Positions 1-13,859 of a stretch of 64,000 nucleotides of DNA are shown here, one piece after another. The stretch is taken from assembly GCA_034440635.1 (NCBI GenBank), contig JAOTON010001575.1:1033001-1097000 (forward strand), in the 5' to 3' direction. The first letter of the stretch is position 1, and every line of letters begins with the position of its first letter. A program made the translations under genes and the position numbers. The DNA is from Lepas anatifera (Eukaryota; Arthropoda; Thecostraca; Lepadidae). The notes under the pieces were generated by a model. The model saw only the letters and a program-made list of their open reading frames with translations. It had not been told where the DNA came from and made no database searches.

Positions 1-1555
1 GGTTCAAATACTACCAAATGACAGGGCTGGATATAGTCTCTCGATCAAAGGCGTGGGTCACGAATGGAGGCACAGATCACAAACCCAAACAAAGCATCTG
101 GGAGACACACAATCCAGAGGGATCCTAACCCCCCTCTCCTCCCACATACACCCCCCAGGATCTCCACCCATGCCTAATTGAATGGGGCGGCGAATTTGTT
201 GCTGCCTAAATTTTCCAAGAGCGTGGCTCCAACCTTAATCCAGCAATGAGTTATAGGAAGGCCAATGAATAAATGTACACATAACTGGAATCAACCAATC
301 GTTCCTTAAATAGAAAAAATTGCTCTCGACCAGCGGATAACTTTTCCACCAGTCCTTCAAAGGTTTATTGATACCATAGAAAGGTTGGTCTTCAGCGTCA
401 TCGGGTGTAGCATAGTTTTCATTTTTATTGTGAGCTTGTTTTTCAATTTCGAATCTTGGGTTAAGAACGATCAGTTCATGAAGTCAGGCAAGCATAACGT
501 TCGTTCCAAATATATTCTAAGTGCCATTAGTTACGACTTTTGCTGTTACGTTTGCACCATATTATATGATAGTTATTGATTATTATCATATTCATATATG
601 AATATCATATTTTGTCTACAATATATTTGTCATACTAAAATGTGATATAGCTTAATTAATTATAACAAATTACTTAATTAATAATTTATGAAATTATGTT
701 CGTATCTACATCACATCGTGAGGTCACCAGGTCCGAAAAATGTATTGCACCCGAATTTTGATTATCAAACTCGAAGTCCATTCCTAAGCTGGCTCTCAAC
801 CACTATGCGCCATGGAGAAATTCAGCGATATCGTGTCTCAAAAACTGGATGTTTTCCATTTTTGCCTATGGGTGGGGTTAAAATTATCCAATCATGTTAA
901 TTATACCATTCAGAATGTACGCCGAGTACCGTCCAGCTGGCAACGAAAGAAAAAAGTAAATATCACTCTTCCTAAGAAGTGGAGATATCGTTCATGTTAC
1001 CAAACTACTCGGGAGGCGGCAACCATAATCAAACCAAATCATTAGCGGTGTAGTATAACGTGTATAAAGTGTCTAACAGGTAGCCTTCCTGTCTTTGGGT
1101 CTAGTTTAAGACGCTTTAAAGGCCTCTGCTTTATCAGTCATCATCAGGGGCAGTTGCAAGAGCGGTGTTTTGGGGGCGGCCAACTCGAGAAAATCTTAAC
1201 AACATACCGTTTTTTCAAGAAAATCGGTGAAAATGTAATGATTTTGCGGGGGCTGTGGCCCATCGCCCCCCCTCACCTCTTTGCGTTCACCAGTGGTCAT
1301 CTCAATCACCATCACCTTGGTGTCTTAAATCACAAACGACGGTGATTATGTATAACGCTTTTGAACATATATACTATCCTGGGCATTTCAGCACCATAAG
1401 ATGTGAAGATGTGAAGATGTGAAGATGTGCAGATACCTATTACACAGTCTTTCCGCTGCTGTCCCCTTTACTGTCACTGCCGGCACTTCCTTGCGAGAGG
1501 TATCGTTGATGTGGTACCAGCAGGCCCTGGCTGGTTCCAGCGGAAAGCCGAGGAA
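1..1555. other. No gene recognised; AT-rich unique-looking DNA
   Basis: I see no exon with convincing coding character or splice borders here. Positions 580-690 are very AT-rich, with several TTAATTAA-like stretches. A short GATGTGAA tandem lies near 1400-1428. At 1145 the sequence CAGGGGCAGTTGC followed by G-rich DNA resembles a hAT-type terminus, but I could not find a partner end or a target duplication. Confidence 0.5.
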
Positions 1556-2009
1556 TTAAATGGAATGTGGCACCTTGGTCGAATCCTGAAATTTAGTGAA
1601 ATTAGGCGTACTTTAAACCAAAAATAATGAAACCACTCATGGTTTCTTTGAAAAATGTTCAATAAGCTCCATATTTTGTTTTTAAAAATACTCCTCTAGG
1701 AAAAGAAATAAATATCAGACTGTGGATGTCATGATCTGGTAACCTCCACCATACTCGAAATGCTTCAAGGGCTTCGATTGGCTGATGCTCATCGTGACGT
1801 CATCATATGTCGTCAAACCAGCAGCTCACAACAATGGCCGCCCGGCGAGGGGTTGATGAGGGGCGGGTGTCAGGAAGGTTTTAGTTTTTTTCTACGGAAA
1901 TATCGAGTTCCAAGACAAGTGATATATGGAGTACCGGGTTTTCCTACTTGCTTTACAACTTGGCTATCTCAGTTAAAATCATGCTATGAAGGTGCCACAT
2001 TCCCTTTAA
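1556..2009 (+). mobile_element. TIR element, GGAATGTGGCACC family, copy 1
   Basis: The termini are inverted: GGAATGTGGCACCTT at the left and AAGGTGCCACATTCC at the right, both bordered by TTAA. Near relatives occur at 18109-18567 (same orientation), 36632-37054 (reversed, right end lost) and 62073-62459 (reversed). The interior carries TGACGTCATCATATG near 1795, a full palindromic cAMP-response-type octamer. There is no coding region, so it is a non-autonomous DNA transposon. The TTAA border suggests a piggyBac-type mover, but the ends lack the usual CCC/GGG start, so the superfamily is uncertain. Confidence 0.7.
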
Positions 2010-2507
2010 ACAATAATCCTGTCTGCCAATGTGTACCTGGGACCTGATAGTATTGACATACTCCCATACAAATTCTAGGCTCATGGTCAAAGCTCACAAT
2101 AAAACAAAATTGATTCGTACTTATGATAAATGAAGATAATCTGGGTGTAAGGTGTGGCTGACATGCACTTGCTTTTAAGCCTATGGTAAGGTTGAATACT
2201 TATAAATAGGTGAGTAAAGAAGCAAAGCATAAAAATATGTGCGTTTTGTGCACTTGTCCTGTACGCATGCTTCCCCTCCTTGAATAGTACCTAGAGGGAG
2301 TAATATTGGCCACATAGCCTCTCTCCTTCATTTCCTTACAGACGGAGAAAGTGCAGTTGCCTACGCAATAGATCCAATAGACATTATCCCATTCAATAAT
2401 TCACAGGGGCGGCAACCTGAATTGGGCTTATCATGGAACTTCACTTACAAAAAACAAACAAACAAACAACTAAGGCGGCAGGGAAAGAGGGAAAGCCAGT
2501 TAGGAAG

Positions 2508-2690
2508 GGGGTGAGGTGGCGCGGGTGGAAAGCACTCGACGTCAACGCTGCTGACCCGGGTTAAAATCCCCGGGTGGGTATTCAGACTGTGTCATTCCGC
2601 TCCCCATAATACCCTCCCAACAGGATGGGAGTTTTTAGCACCATATGATCTCAACGGTCAGTGTATCGTAAAGCCCCAAAGCCGCAAAGG
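2508..2690 (+). repeat. tRNA-derived SINE copy, diverged
   Basis: A tRNA-like head is visible: an A-box-like GTGGCGCGGGTGG stretch and a B-box-like GGGTTAAAATCCC. It is followed by a body with CCTCCCAACAGGATGGGAG. The same body motif (CCAACAGGG then GAGTTGGCGACGCC) recurs in copies near 10436, 17837, 19783 and 58805. It is a decayed member of that SINE family, not a functional tRNA gene: the anticodon arm and acceptor pairing are not maintained. Confidence 0.6.
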
Positions 2691-4027
2691 CAATTATGAA
2701 TACCTAAAGCGAAAACAAAGGCAATGTCCACAAAGTTAACCCAAATCAGGCTAATTCACCTTCCTGTGAAATGCGAAGAGCCGAACAACGCTGAAAAGTA
2801 GCTTTTGGTCCGCTTATATCTCCAGTCTGCTGTGGATTGACTATAAGCCTCCGGCTATTTCAGACATGCGTCGCACGCGCCGATGCGACGTCACTGCCCT
2901 CTATCCTCCCTACCAGTGATATAGATGACGCTACTGTAGCGCTTCTGTGCGTCGGGCGAGTATGACGGTGGTGGTTTTCCGTAAGTCAGAGCACGTGGTG
3001 GCCAACACCATTTGAATCCAGTTTGGTCCACACCAAAAACCTCTGCGACTAGCCTAGGCCAGTTTTTGTGATCCATGAATATCAATAAAAATCTGAGCCG
3101 TGTCCAAAAACATATTGCCATACATTCATAGGTGGCGTAACTAGGGAGCGGGGCACCGTACCGCTTAAATCCTGAATAGTGACACCAGCTGTATGGGGTT
3201 CATTGAATTTTGAACTAAAAATTTATGGTGCCCCGTCTTAAAACGGGCTCTCCACTGTAGGGGGATGATAAGGATGGTGAAAAATTAATTTTTTAAATAT
3301 ACCCGTTGCCACTCAGGAGGTGATTCTAGGGCTAAAATGGAGACTTTGAGTGCAGAAGATATTTTTCTACCTTGCAAAAAACTTCGACCATGGGCAATTG
3401 AAAATTTCGTCTCTGATGCTTGTTTTCCGGCACCCACTGAGTGTTCCATTGGACCTGCTACTCTCAGTTTCTCTTGCAAATAATTCCAAAAGTGTTTGTA
3501 TTAAAGCAATGTCAGTCTGCGTATCCTGTTACTTGACAAATTTTGCAACATTTTTGACAAAAATGTCTAGCTAGGTCAGGTCAGGTCACTGGGTTATGAC
3601 GTCATTCCTATGCCCATGCATAGGGATTTTTAAGTAGAAATCTAACTAGCTCTTAAAAATGCAAGACAAAATTCTGATAACATTCAAAAGCTGTTGAATT
3701 TAAAAAATTTGAATGTCACAAACAGATGTCCGGTTAGGTTCATAGCTATGTCAGCAGAGGTCACCAAGGGTAAAAAATTATCTGATAGGATTAAATATTG
3801 CAATTAAACGCAGTATATCTATAATTTTGGTGTCATGGAGACCATTTGGCCTATATTAATCAGGGTTAGGCATGCTATTGCTTTGTTAGGGGTAATTCAT
3901 GCCTTTGACCTTACATCAAGATCACCCTGCTACCTGAACTCTCGGCCTTGTTCCTCTCCCCAGATGGTGACGGGTACCGGGACAGCCCTGGTGGAGTTGG
4001 AATGTTGTACATAAGAATGTTACTGCA
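2691..4027. other. Non-genic repeat-derived stretch
   Basis: No exon is supported. Positions 3285-3580 are a diverged reverse-oriented relative of 7115-7330; both share a segment reading TTTTCAATTG next to a TGGTCGAAG core. AGGTCA motifs occur as a short tandem (TAGGTCAGGTCAGGTCA) near 3573. A GTGGCGTAACTAGGG sequence near 3132 resembles a hAT end, but no partner was found. Confidence 0.4.
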
Positions 4028-5060
4028 TTAACCCTCGCCCCACCGGGGGCCATCGATGGCCCCCCTAAGGTTTTTCCGGGATAGCAGAAAAACGACGAGG
4101 CGCAGCACCGCGGTTGAGGGCTCTACCTCTCACTGCATCATTTTCCCATCATCCCTGAAATTTTTTACCCCGGGTCACCCAAGGTCAGGTCACCAGACGA
4201 GGTCAACCAAGGTCACCTCACTTCACTTTAGAGGTCTGTAAGAGCTACATTTCAAAGTCGATCGATTTGAAACTTCCTACACTTCATGACCCCTCCAGGG
4301 TCTACAAGGTGTATATCCGGGATTTTTTTATTTCGTGCCCTGAGGTCAGGTCACGAGGCGACCTCTCCCATTGGAAAAGCATGGGGAAAAGCTATTTCAT
4401 GATATAAAAGCCACAAAAATGATTGCAAATACTCAGACTGCTCAGAACAACGTTTTTGGACACCCTTTCACGGATCCCAGGGGTCATATTTGCCCTTTGA
4501 CTTTTCCAAGGTCATCCAAGGTCACCAGAGGTCAAAAACAGTATTTTGACAATAACTTTTGACCTAATTGAGCTAGAGCGGTGAAACAAACACAATCGTG
4601 TTTGTCTTGTCACTGGCTTTCATTTGATATACGGCAAGGTCACTTTTTGACCTTTCGTGACCTCAGGTCATATTAGGTCACGAGGTGACCTCTGGCGGTC
4701 AAACCACTGGCGGGAGGTCTTTACGTTCCACATAGCGGAAAAAGTACTGGCAATTTGCTATCAAATGTACTTTACCAGGTCTCAATAGCTCTACTGGCAT
4801 AAGAGTTATGCCCAGTTTGCTTAATCATTGCATATTTGAGTGAAAATAGCCGATCTTGACCTAATTTGACCTCTGGAGGTCAAACCATTGACCTGAGCAC
4901 TAAAACATGCGAAGTAATTTCTTACTGAATTCACGCGAGCTTTCTATTGCACTTTGCAGATTTGCGCTAACGCCCATATTTTCGGAGTTAGAGGGGGGGC
5001 CATCGATGGCCCCCCGGTGGGGCGAAGGTGGCGCCGGACCCCCGGTGGGGCGCGGGTTAA
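4028..5060 (+). mobile_element. TTAA-flanked piggyBac-like MITE with AGGTCA motifs
   Basis: The element is bounded by TTAA on both sides and has inverted CCC/GGG ends: TTAACCCTCGCCCCACCGGG at the left and CCCCGGTGGGGCGCGGGTTAA-type sequence at the right. A GGGGCCATCGATGGCCCC palindrome lies just inside each end. TTAA target sites with terminal CCC/GGG are characteristic of the piggyBac superfamily. The interior has many AGGTCA/TGACCT hexamers and no transposase. The same family occurs in reverse orientation at 19423-21891, and fragments of it start at 28726 and 35246. Confidence 0.8.
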
Positions 5061-5687
5061 CTTGATTTGATTTAAGGTGCTTGGGCACTAGCTGATTTTT
5101 GTCTGCAGGGGCTTTCAGAAGTAGTTATTTCCGTTTGATTTCACGTTTATTGCCACTGTTACAATGTGTCTAAGCGTGAAAGGGAAGCTTCATCTGGCCT
5201 CAGCAATGAAACGGACAAGGTTCATCTTCGCTCCGACGGCCCGGTGCGAAGATTTAGAAGGTATCCGGCGGCAATAATGTGCTTTTTCCAGTTCAACGAG
5301 TCGAATGACATGCGACATGGCCTTCCAAGGTTATGATATACCCTTATATTTGACCATGACCTGAGATCAAGGACCTCAGGTCAGGGTCAAATAACGACAT
5401 GTCAAGGTCATGTTGCATACCATTTGAAGGCCCGTGTCATGAAGAAAAAAGATTGCTGTATCTTTGTCTTCAAAAATAAAGTTTAAAATGTATTTCATAA
5501 TGGTGAACGTTGGTGGCATCTGGTTACCTCATTGTTGACCTGACCTCAAAATTATTGTCAGCATTCCGATTATTTATTCCATGAGCTTTCGAATGATCGG
5601 CAAAATTGAAATCTAGCTCTTTTAGCAGCCGAGTTGCACTCTGGCTTACTCTTCCACTATTTAGGATAACAAAATTGTCTTAAAGCG

Positions 5688-7083
<1,396 letters not shown>

Positions 7084-8569
7084 ATAATGACGTAATAAGT
7101 CAGTAACTTGAATTGACACGATTTTTTAAGTTTAAACATTCTTCAACTAGACATTTTGCAAAGTTTTGTTTCTTTGATGTAATTAAGCTCACAAATATTC
7201 GCAAAAAAACTGAGAGGGACAGGACCGATTGGACACCCGGGCGGTACCGGAAAATGACTGGCAGAAAGGCAAATTTTCAATTGCCGATGGTCGAAGTTTT
7301 TTTGAAAGCTAGACTCTTCACAAAACCACCAAAAGTTATCATTTTTCATATAGAATCATGCGCTAAGTGGCAACTAAGCAACGATAACATTGATATTTAT
7401 CATCCCCCCTATCCACTGTCAACATTTATTCAGCAAGAAATACGCGCCAAAATGTCTACTTGGGTCTCAAATTTTCAAAGTTTTCTGGAAAGTATAACCA
7501 AATCTAATGAACCCACTCTTCAGAGGCCCGTGGGAACGTCAATTCCATTCAATATTTTTTACATTTTTTGTTTTAGGGCCACTCCCAACACGAACACTTG
7601 TCCAATAACAGGGAGTATTGGTGTGGGTGTTTAACACCCGCTCTGGAGAGAGGTCTGACACTAACGCGCACTGGAGGGGGCAGGGGCACAGCCAGAGCTT
7701 TGGTATGGGGGGTACACCAACTTTGAGGGGCACCCGGGGAAAAAGGGGACTTTTTACGTAACCTAAAAAACTTACTATATCTTTATTTATATCATTTTTG
7801 GGCATCTTTGCTTCAATAAAAATGCAAATAAATCATTGAAGGAGAAGGAAAACGCGATTAAAACCGAAAAAAGGAAAAATATCACCAAAATGTCATGGAA
7901 GTAGCCCGAACACGACTGTTCTGGATAGACTTAAGGACAAATCAGCCAACTCATGCAAGTACTTAACATCGGAGAAATCAGCGGAGCATGTGATATCTGT
8001 TACAGTGTGCAGGTTAAGGCATATTGGAGTCGAAAATTCATTTGTTATGCCCGCTGGTTTTGTCGTGACGAGTGAGCCCTGGCTAAACGCGGATTAAGTA
8101 CCTTGCCTCCCACAATCGCCGTGGGACGAGGAATGGCATAGTGTCTTTGAAAGAACACATTTTTGCTGCCGGAAAAAATTGTGAGATTCCTTTTGAACAC
8201 GTTTATTAAGTTCCATGTTCTCAAGCATCGGTCCCAGTTAAGAGTAAATAAAAGGTGAACAGGCCGGTGGTTTGGATGGGGATGGTGTGACAGGGCTGAA
8301 AATTGTGAAAACTAGTTCTTCATTTAAATTAATTAGTAGAAACCCTGGTTTAGGGGACTGTGCTCTGAGGTCAGGGCACATGCCTTTTATCATCCCTTCC
8401 CAGAATCCACCAGTATAATAAGCAATTTATATAGGGTGCCTTACCTGGGGTGCCTAGGTATCACAAGCCGTTTTAGAGATTCCTCATTCCTCGTTAGCTC
8501 CGTTTTACAAGGGGAGTTTCAATTGCGTTTTTATTCCCCATCTATTCAAGACCAGCTCTGGGGCCCCAA

Positions 8570-9768
8570 CTGTTGATCAGAGGCCTCCAGAGCAGCTTCG
8601 CCCATCCCCCAGTTGTGCCTCCAGGGACTAGACTAGCTCAGTGATCCCGCCCCGAGATGATGGGAGTTGGCCTTGTGTTCTTATTATCTGTCTATTCAAG
8701 ACCACCTCAGGGGCCCCTGATGTAGATCAAGGCCACAGAGCAGCTCATGCTTCACCGAGGGACTGGACTAGCTCATCGGTCCCAGAGATGAGGTCATCAG
8801 ACTAGCTCAATGGGCCACAGATAGGCTCATAGGGCCTTAAACCAGTTCAAGAAACCCCAGAACAGTTTAAGGCGCCAGATCACCTCAGGGGGCCTCAAGC
8901 CAACTTAAGGGGCTCTCACAAGCTCAGCGCCCAGACCAGCTCAGGGTACCCTCAAAACCTAGACCCACTCTTGGGTCCCAGATCAGCTCTTGGGGCCCCA
9001 GATCAGTTCAGGGGCCTCAAGTCAGGCCAGGGGGCAAGATCAAGTCAGGGCCACTAAATCAGCTCAGGAATTCCTCACCAGCTCGGGGCCCAAGCAGTTC
9101 CAAAGCCACAGAGCTGCTCAGGGAACACCAGATGCCCATAGGGCACCAGATCAGCTTCAGGGATAAACAATCAGATCAGTGGTCCCCGACCAGCTCGGGA
9201 ATACCAGATCAAGTCAGGAGACACTTAATTAGCTCAAGAGCCCCATACCATCTCAGGGGCCCTCATCAGCCTCTGTGGGCCCAGCTCAGGGCTTTAGAGC
9301 TGCTCATGAAATCACGTAAGGAGGCCCAGATCAGCTTAAAGAGCACCAGATTAGCTCAGGGGGCACCAGACTAGCTCAGAGGGCATCAGATGGGCTCAGG
9401 AGGCACGAGATCGACTCAGGGGCATTAGTGCAGCTCAGGTGGCACCAGATCGGGGGCCAGATCAGCTCCCAGCGCTCCAGACTATGGCAGGAGTCTAAAT
9501 CAGCTCATGGAGCAACATAACAGCTCAGGGGACACAAGGTGGGCTCAGGGCCCACTAAACCAGCTCAGGGGGCACCAGGCCATCTAAGGAGACATCAATA
9601 ATCAGCTGAGGGGGCACCTAATCAGCTGAAGAGGCACCATATTGACTTAGGAGACAGAATCAACTTGGGGAGGCATGAGATCAGCTCGGGGGTCCCGAAT
9701 CAGCTACTAAGGCACCAAGCAAGCTCGGAGGTATTAGAATAACTCAGAGGGCATTATATAGGTTCAGG
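8570..9768 (+). repeat. Degenerate ~22-bp minisatellite in element A
   Basis: Dozens of diverged units share the core CAGATCAGCTCAGGGGGCACC, with unit length varying by a few bases. It is interrupted at 9768 by insertion of element B and resumes at 16326-16475. The same array type occurs at 35290-36245. I see no open frame that persists across units. Confidence 0.85.
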
Positions 9769-10435
9769 CAGGGGCGTAGGAACGGTTTGAAAAGTGGGGG
9801 GCCAACCTTAGAGGGGGCCCCACCTCAAGGGGGGCCCCAGTCCACGGGGGCCTATAATTTTAAAAATTTTAGATAGCTCATTTAGTGTAATAAGGCATGC
9901 ATGCAAACAAGGATATCAATATATGGTAGATTGAGAAATTAAATTTTTCCCTATGATTTCGAGTTGTACCTATTATGATGTAATAAATCATAGAAAAACG
10001 CCAAAAAACATGTTTTGGTTTTTTACCTAGACCTTTTTCAAATACGAAATAAATTTTTAAGCTTTTTTGGAGGATTTCAATCATTTTTTACCACGAGCGT
10101 GTTTTTTTATATTTACATATGTTTAGGCCCTTTTCATTACATTTACAAAATTAAGAACTGCTTAGAAAACTACAGACAATGCTTTGATACCAAATAGCCT
10201 CACTTTGCTATGCCTAATCAACTTGTATTTGCTTATTTAATGACGAAAATGGGAACATTTATGTAGGTTATTACGGATCTATTCTTTCCATCATTAGATA
10301 TTGATTTAGGTAAAGACTGATCACAATAAATACGCCTAGCTATATTTCGATGCCTAAAATGCAGAGTTCCAGCATGACTGTAAGTGCAATGTTGGTACTT
10401 GATGGCCAGCTTTGTGATGCCGAGGAGGTGTGAGC

Positions 10436-10610
10436 ATGGTGTTATAGTGGTTAGCAACCCTGCTTTCCACGCGACCAACTCGGGTTTAAGGCACGGCAGA
10501 TTCCTTGTGCAAGGAGCAATTTGACTCCCAAGAAACCCCTCCAACAGGGAAAGAGTTGGCGACGCCATATAAGCCTGCCATCGAAAGACGTCGCGCCTTT
10601 CGATGGCTCA
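10436..10610 (+). repeat. tRNA-derived SINE inside element B
   Basis: The tRNA-like head has TATAGTGGTTAGCAACC (A-box region) and CGGGTTTAAGGCAC (B-box region). The body has CCTCCAACAGGG and GAGTTGGCGACGCC. The equivalent SINE is present, reversed, at about 58805-58980 in the other copy of element B, so it was already in B before B transposed. It is not a working tRNA gene. Confidence 0.7.
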
Positions 10611-10854
10611 GGGACGACTGTTGCTCGGCATTTAGTGCAGGGTCCGTGTCCGATTCATATTTTGTGTTGGGATTGATATGGAATGGAGTTTGATTGGGCC
10701 CAGTTCTCGGGACTCATTTGGAAACACTCGGGTAGTAGGTTCCTTGGCTTTGTTACGAAGCGCTCCTCCTCCAGGGGCTTGCAGGCAGCGTACTACCGAA
10801 CTTGAACGTTCCCAGACAAGCTATCGGGGCCGTTTGGGTTTCTTGTTCTATATT

Positions 10855-10941
10855 ACAGTTGCTGATATTTGTATATTCGTTGCGGGGGCCCACCTCAAAA
10901 GGGGGGGCAGTATCCCCTGACCCCCGGTTCCTATGCCTATG
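10855..10941 (+). repeat. Internal duplicate of element B right terminus
   Basis: The stretch from ATTACAGTTGCTGATATT to CGGTTCCTATGCCTATG repeats the right terminus of element B at 16225-16317, at a diverged but clear level. The inverted copy of B has the same arrangement at about 58451-58540. No matching 8-bp duplication follows this inner terminus, so it is a fossil or alternative end rather than the border of the present insertion. Confidence 0.65.
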
Positions 10942-10949
10942 CCGCCCAG

Positions 10950-11516
10950 GGGCCGCCAAATTATCTTGGAGGGCCCCAAAGTCCAGACCATGGCTCAGGA
11001 ACCCAGATCAGTCAGCTCAAGGGCCCAGACCAGTGCATTAGCTTCGGGCCCAGCTTATCGAGGGACCCCACATAACCACAACACCCCTAGAAGCTCATCA
11101 CAGGGGAGCTTCAGATTCGCACAGGGAGCCAGATTAGCTTAGGGGCCCGGTTCAGCTCGGAGGTCCCCAAGTCGACTTATGTAGGGTCTCAAAACAGCTC
11201 AAGGGACTTGTTCAAGCTCACGGATCCCAGCTTAGCTCAATGATGCTAGAACAGTTCAGAGGCCCCAGACCAGCTCAGGGCTCTTGTTCAGTACAGGCCA
11301 GCTCAGCTCAGGGGCCCAGATCGGCTGATATAGCGTCCCCTCTCATACCAGCTCAGGGGCTCCATTCAAGCTCACGGCCCCAGCTTAGCCCAGGGACCCT
11401 AGAAGAGTTCAGGGCCCCCATACCAGATCAGAGGCCCCAGTTAAGCAGAGCGGTACCCAGATTAGCTCAGGGCCCCAGCTAGGCTTAGGGGGTCCCAGGG
11501 TGGCTGATGTAGAGTC
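10950..11516 (+). repeat. Minisatellite of element B, left part
   Basis: Diverged units of about 20-25 bp with AGCTCAGGGGCCCAGACC-type cores. Element C interrupts the array at 11524; it resumes at 15587 and runs to about 16190. It corresponds to 58205-58440 and 53625-54188 in the inverted copy. Confidence 0.75.
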
Positions 11517-12529
11517 TCAGAACACAGTGGCGTAGCCAGGATTCGGCCAAGGAGGGGTCCGACTACCGTCGGGGGGCCACAGGCCCTTATGTTCCCTTAG
11601 TAACCGGGCCCATCTCCTATATCTTTTGTATAGTATTTTAACATTATAACATTCACACGAAGGAAATTTTGTTATGGCTTTTTAAGCATTCGTTCTTATT
11701 TTGTTTATAGCTTGGTTTTTCGATCCGACCAAGTGTTGGTAAACTAAGGTCACCAAATATTAAGGATGGCCCATAACTTATATTGTAGTGTGGCTATAAT
11801 AACAGCTTTGAGCCATATTTCGGGAAGTTCAATGTTAATGCGCGCATGATGTTAAACCTGAGTCTACCTCAATTCACTCGGGTAATCAGACATGAAGTTA
11901 TTGGAGGTCAGTCGTTTTGAGTACGAAGAAATGATCTACGGGAAATGATTAGCAATTTATTTCCCGGTGACGAATCCATGAACTCTTTAATCAGGAAATT
12001 TCCAAAGAAACGAAAAAAACAAATACAGATACAAGGGTTATGGAAGTGTGTCCTGAACGTTACATAACCTCTATTCCGTCGACAGATCCTGTTGAGATCC
12101 AGTTACTTTCTTACCCTTGCTATCTTGTAAACGAGCAAATTACCAAGACAAAAGGCGCCGAAGATATCTATCGCTTTGGCTCACTCTGTTATTGTTATTT
12201 TCAACCTTTCATACCTATTTTTCTTTTTGGGATTATGCTCATCAATTTCTGTCATTACCCTAGTTTGTCTGGTTTCCTACGAAAATATTGGAAAGTTGTT
12301 TATTTCAGAATATTTAGGAATGTTTTTATTGGTGTTAAGCTACTACATTAAAAATTGACTAGCCCTGTTCGATTTGCTCTTATGGTAAAATTAGATTAAT
12401 TTTTGCCTTTCCTTCGATAATGGTGCCTGATCGACATGTTTTGTCCTTCTTTAGTACGCAATAGGGGTAGGTACATTTTTTCCGAGGCATATGATTTTGA
12501 AAATTTGTATTTGAGCTCTGGAGCCACCT

Positions 12530-13790
12530 AAGACCAACACTTGGCGGCGCTCACAAAGCTAATTTTCGGCCGCTCTCCCGATTATATCTCAAGGGGTCTC
12601 TGAGACTGATTCACGGCGCCTCTTGATCAAAACTGGGGGGCCCTGAGAATCTCTCGGGGCTCCTGAGATTAGTTATCGGCAGCACCTCTGAGACAAATTA
12701 TTGGGCCTCCCAGATTTGCTCTGGAGGGGGGGCTGAGACTGACTATCGTGGCCATCCAGATTAGCTATTGGGGTCCCCTGAGGCTGTCTTTGGGGTGGGG
12801 GAGGGGGCTGGGACTGACTTCCGACAGCCCTCTGAGACTTACTCTAGGGCGCCCCTGAGACAAACACCCGGGGGGGGGTGGAATCACCTCTGAGACTGAG
12901 TCTTTGGCGTTCCTGAGACTGACTCTCGGAGGCTCCAGATTAGCTCTCGCGGGCCTGAGGCTAACTCCGGGCCCGTGAGACCAAAAATCGGGAGCACCTC
13001 TGGAAATTACTCTCAGAACCCTGAGATTAACTCTCGGATGTCTCTGAGACTGACAACCGGGAGCCCTCTGAGACTAACTTTTGGGTGCTCCCTGAGATTG
13101 ACTCTTGGAGCCGCTTATACCAAAACTTGGGGGGGCACAGCCTGAGGCTAAATATCGAGGGCTCCCAAAATTACCCCTCTGGGGCCCCCTGAAACCAGCA
13201 CTCTGCAGATCAAATTAGACTAACTCTCGGACCCCCGGATTAACTCTCGGGGCCATCTGAAACTAAATATTGACTCCTGAGAGAGAAACCCGTGAGACTA
13301 TGAGGGCCCCCTGAGACCGACTCTTGGGGTGCTCTGAGACTCACTCTTGTGGTTCTCTGAGACAGACTCTCAGGGGGACCCCGAGACCGAATCTCGGGGT
13401 CCCCTAGGACAGACTCTTGGGGTCCCCTTGACCGACTCTTGGGGTTCCCTGAGACTGACTCTCAGGGGTCCCCCTGAAATAGACTGTTGCAGGGCCCTGA
13501 GAACCACTCTCTGGGGGGGCAGGGACTAGCTCGGCCCCCCTCCCCTGAGACAGACTCCCGGGGCCCCTGATGCCGACTTTTGGGGCCCCTGATACCAACC
13601 CTCAGGGGCCCCCGAAATCTACTTTCGGGGGGCCTTGAGACCGACTCTCAGGGCGGGGACCGTAAGGCCGACTCGGGACACCCTGAGAACGAATCTTCAG
13701 GGGCCCCTGAGACTAACTCTGGGGGCCACGTGATCAGAGAATCCTTTGCAGTGGTTCAGATTGGCCCAAGAGGTGGGGGTCTGCGGACGC
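12530..13790 (+). repeat. Minisatellite with CTGAGACTGACTCTCGGGG core
   Basis: Roughly 22-26-bp units in which GAGA and TCTC, and the flanking CCCC and GGGG blocks, are mutually complementary, so single units can fold as short hairpins around a CTGAC loop. The equivalent reversed array is at about 55980-57190. Frames open across it are caused by the periodicity, not by a gene. Confidence 0.85.
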
Positions 13791-13859
13791 CTAGGGCCCC
13801 CTTGGCTACACCACTGTATCCACACTTTCGGGGGCCCTCCGAAATCACCATTTGGAGGC

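Noticed and set aside
7113..7634. 173-aa frame next to the hAT nest
   Set aside because: It overlaps a repeat related to 3285-3580 and the end of a TTAA element. No domain, no splice signals and no bias in composition beyond AT content.
12040..12351. 103-aa frame in element C that is also open in the other copy (57380-57754, minus strand)
   Set aside because: I compared parts of the two copies: substitutions are mostly amino-acid changing and about as frequent as in neighbouring non-coding DNA. The upstream part is frameshifted between copies. This is shared ancestry, not protein constraint.
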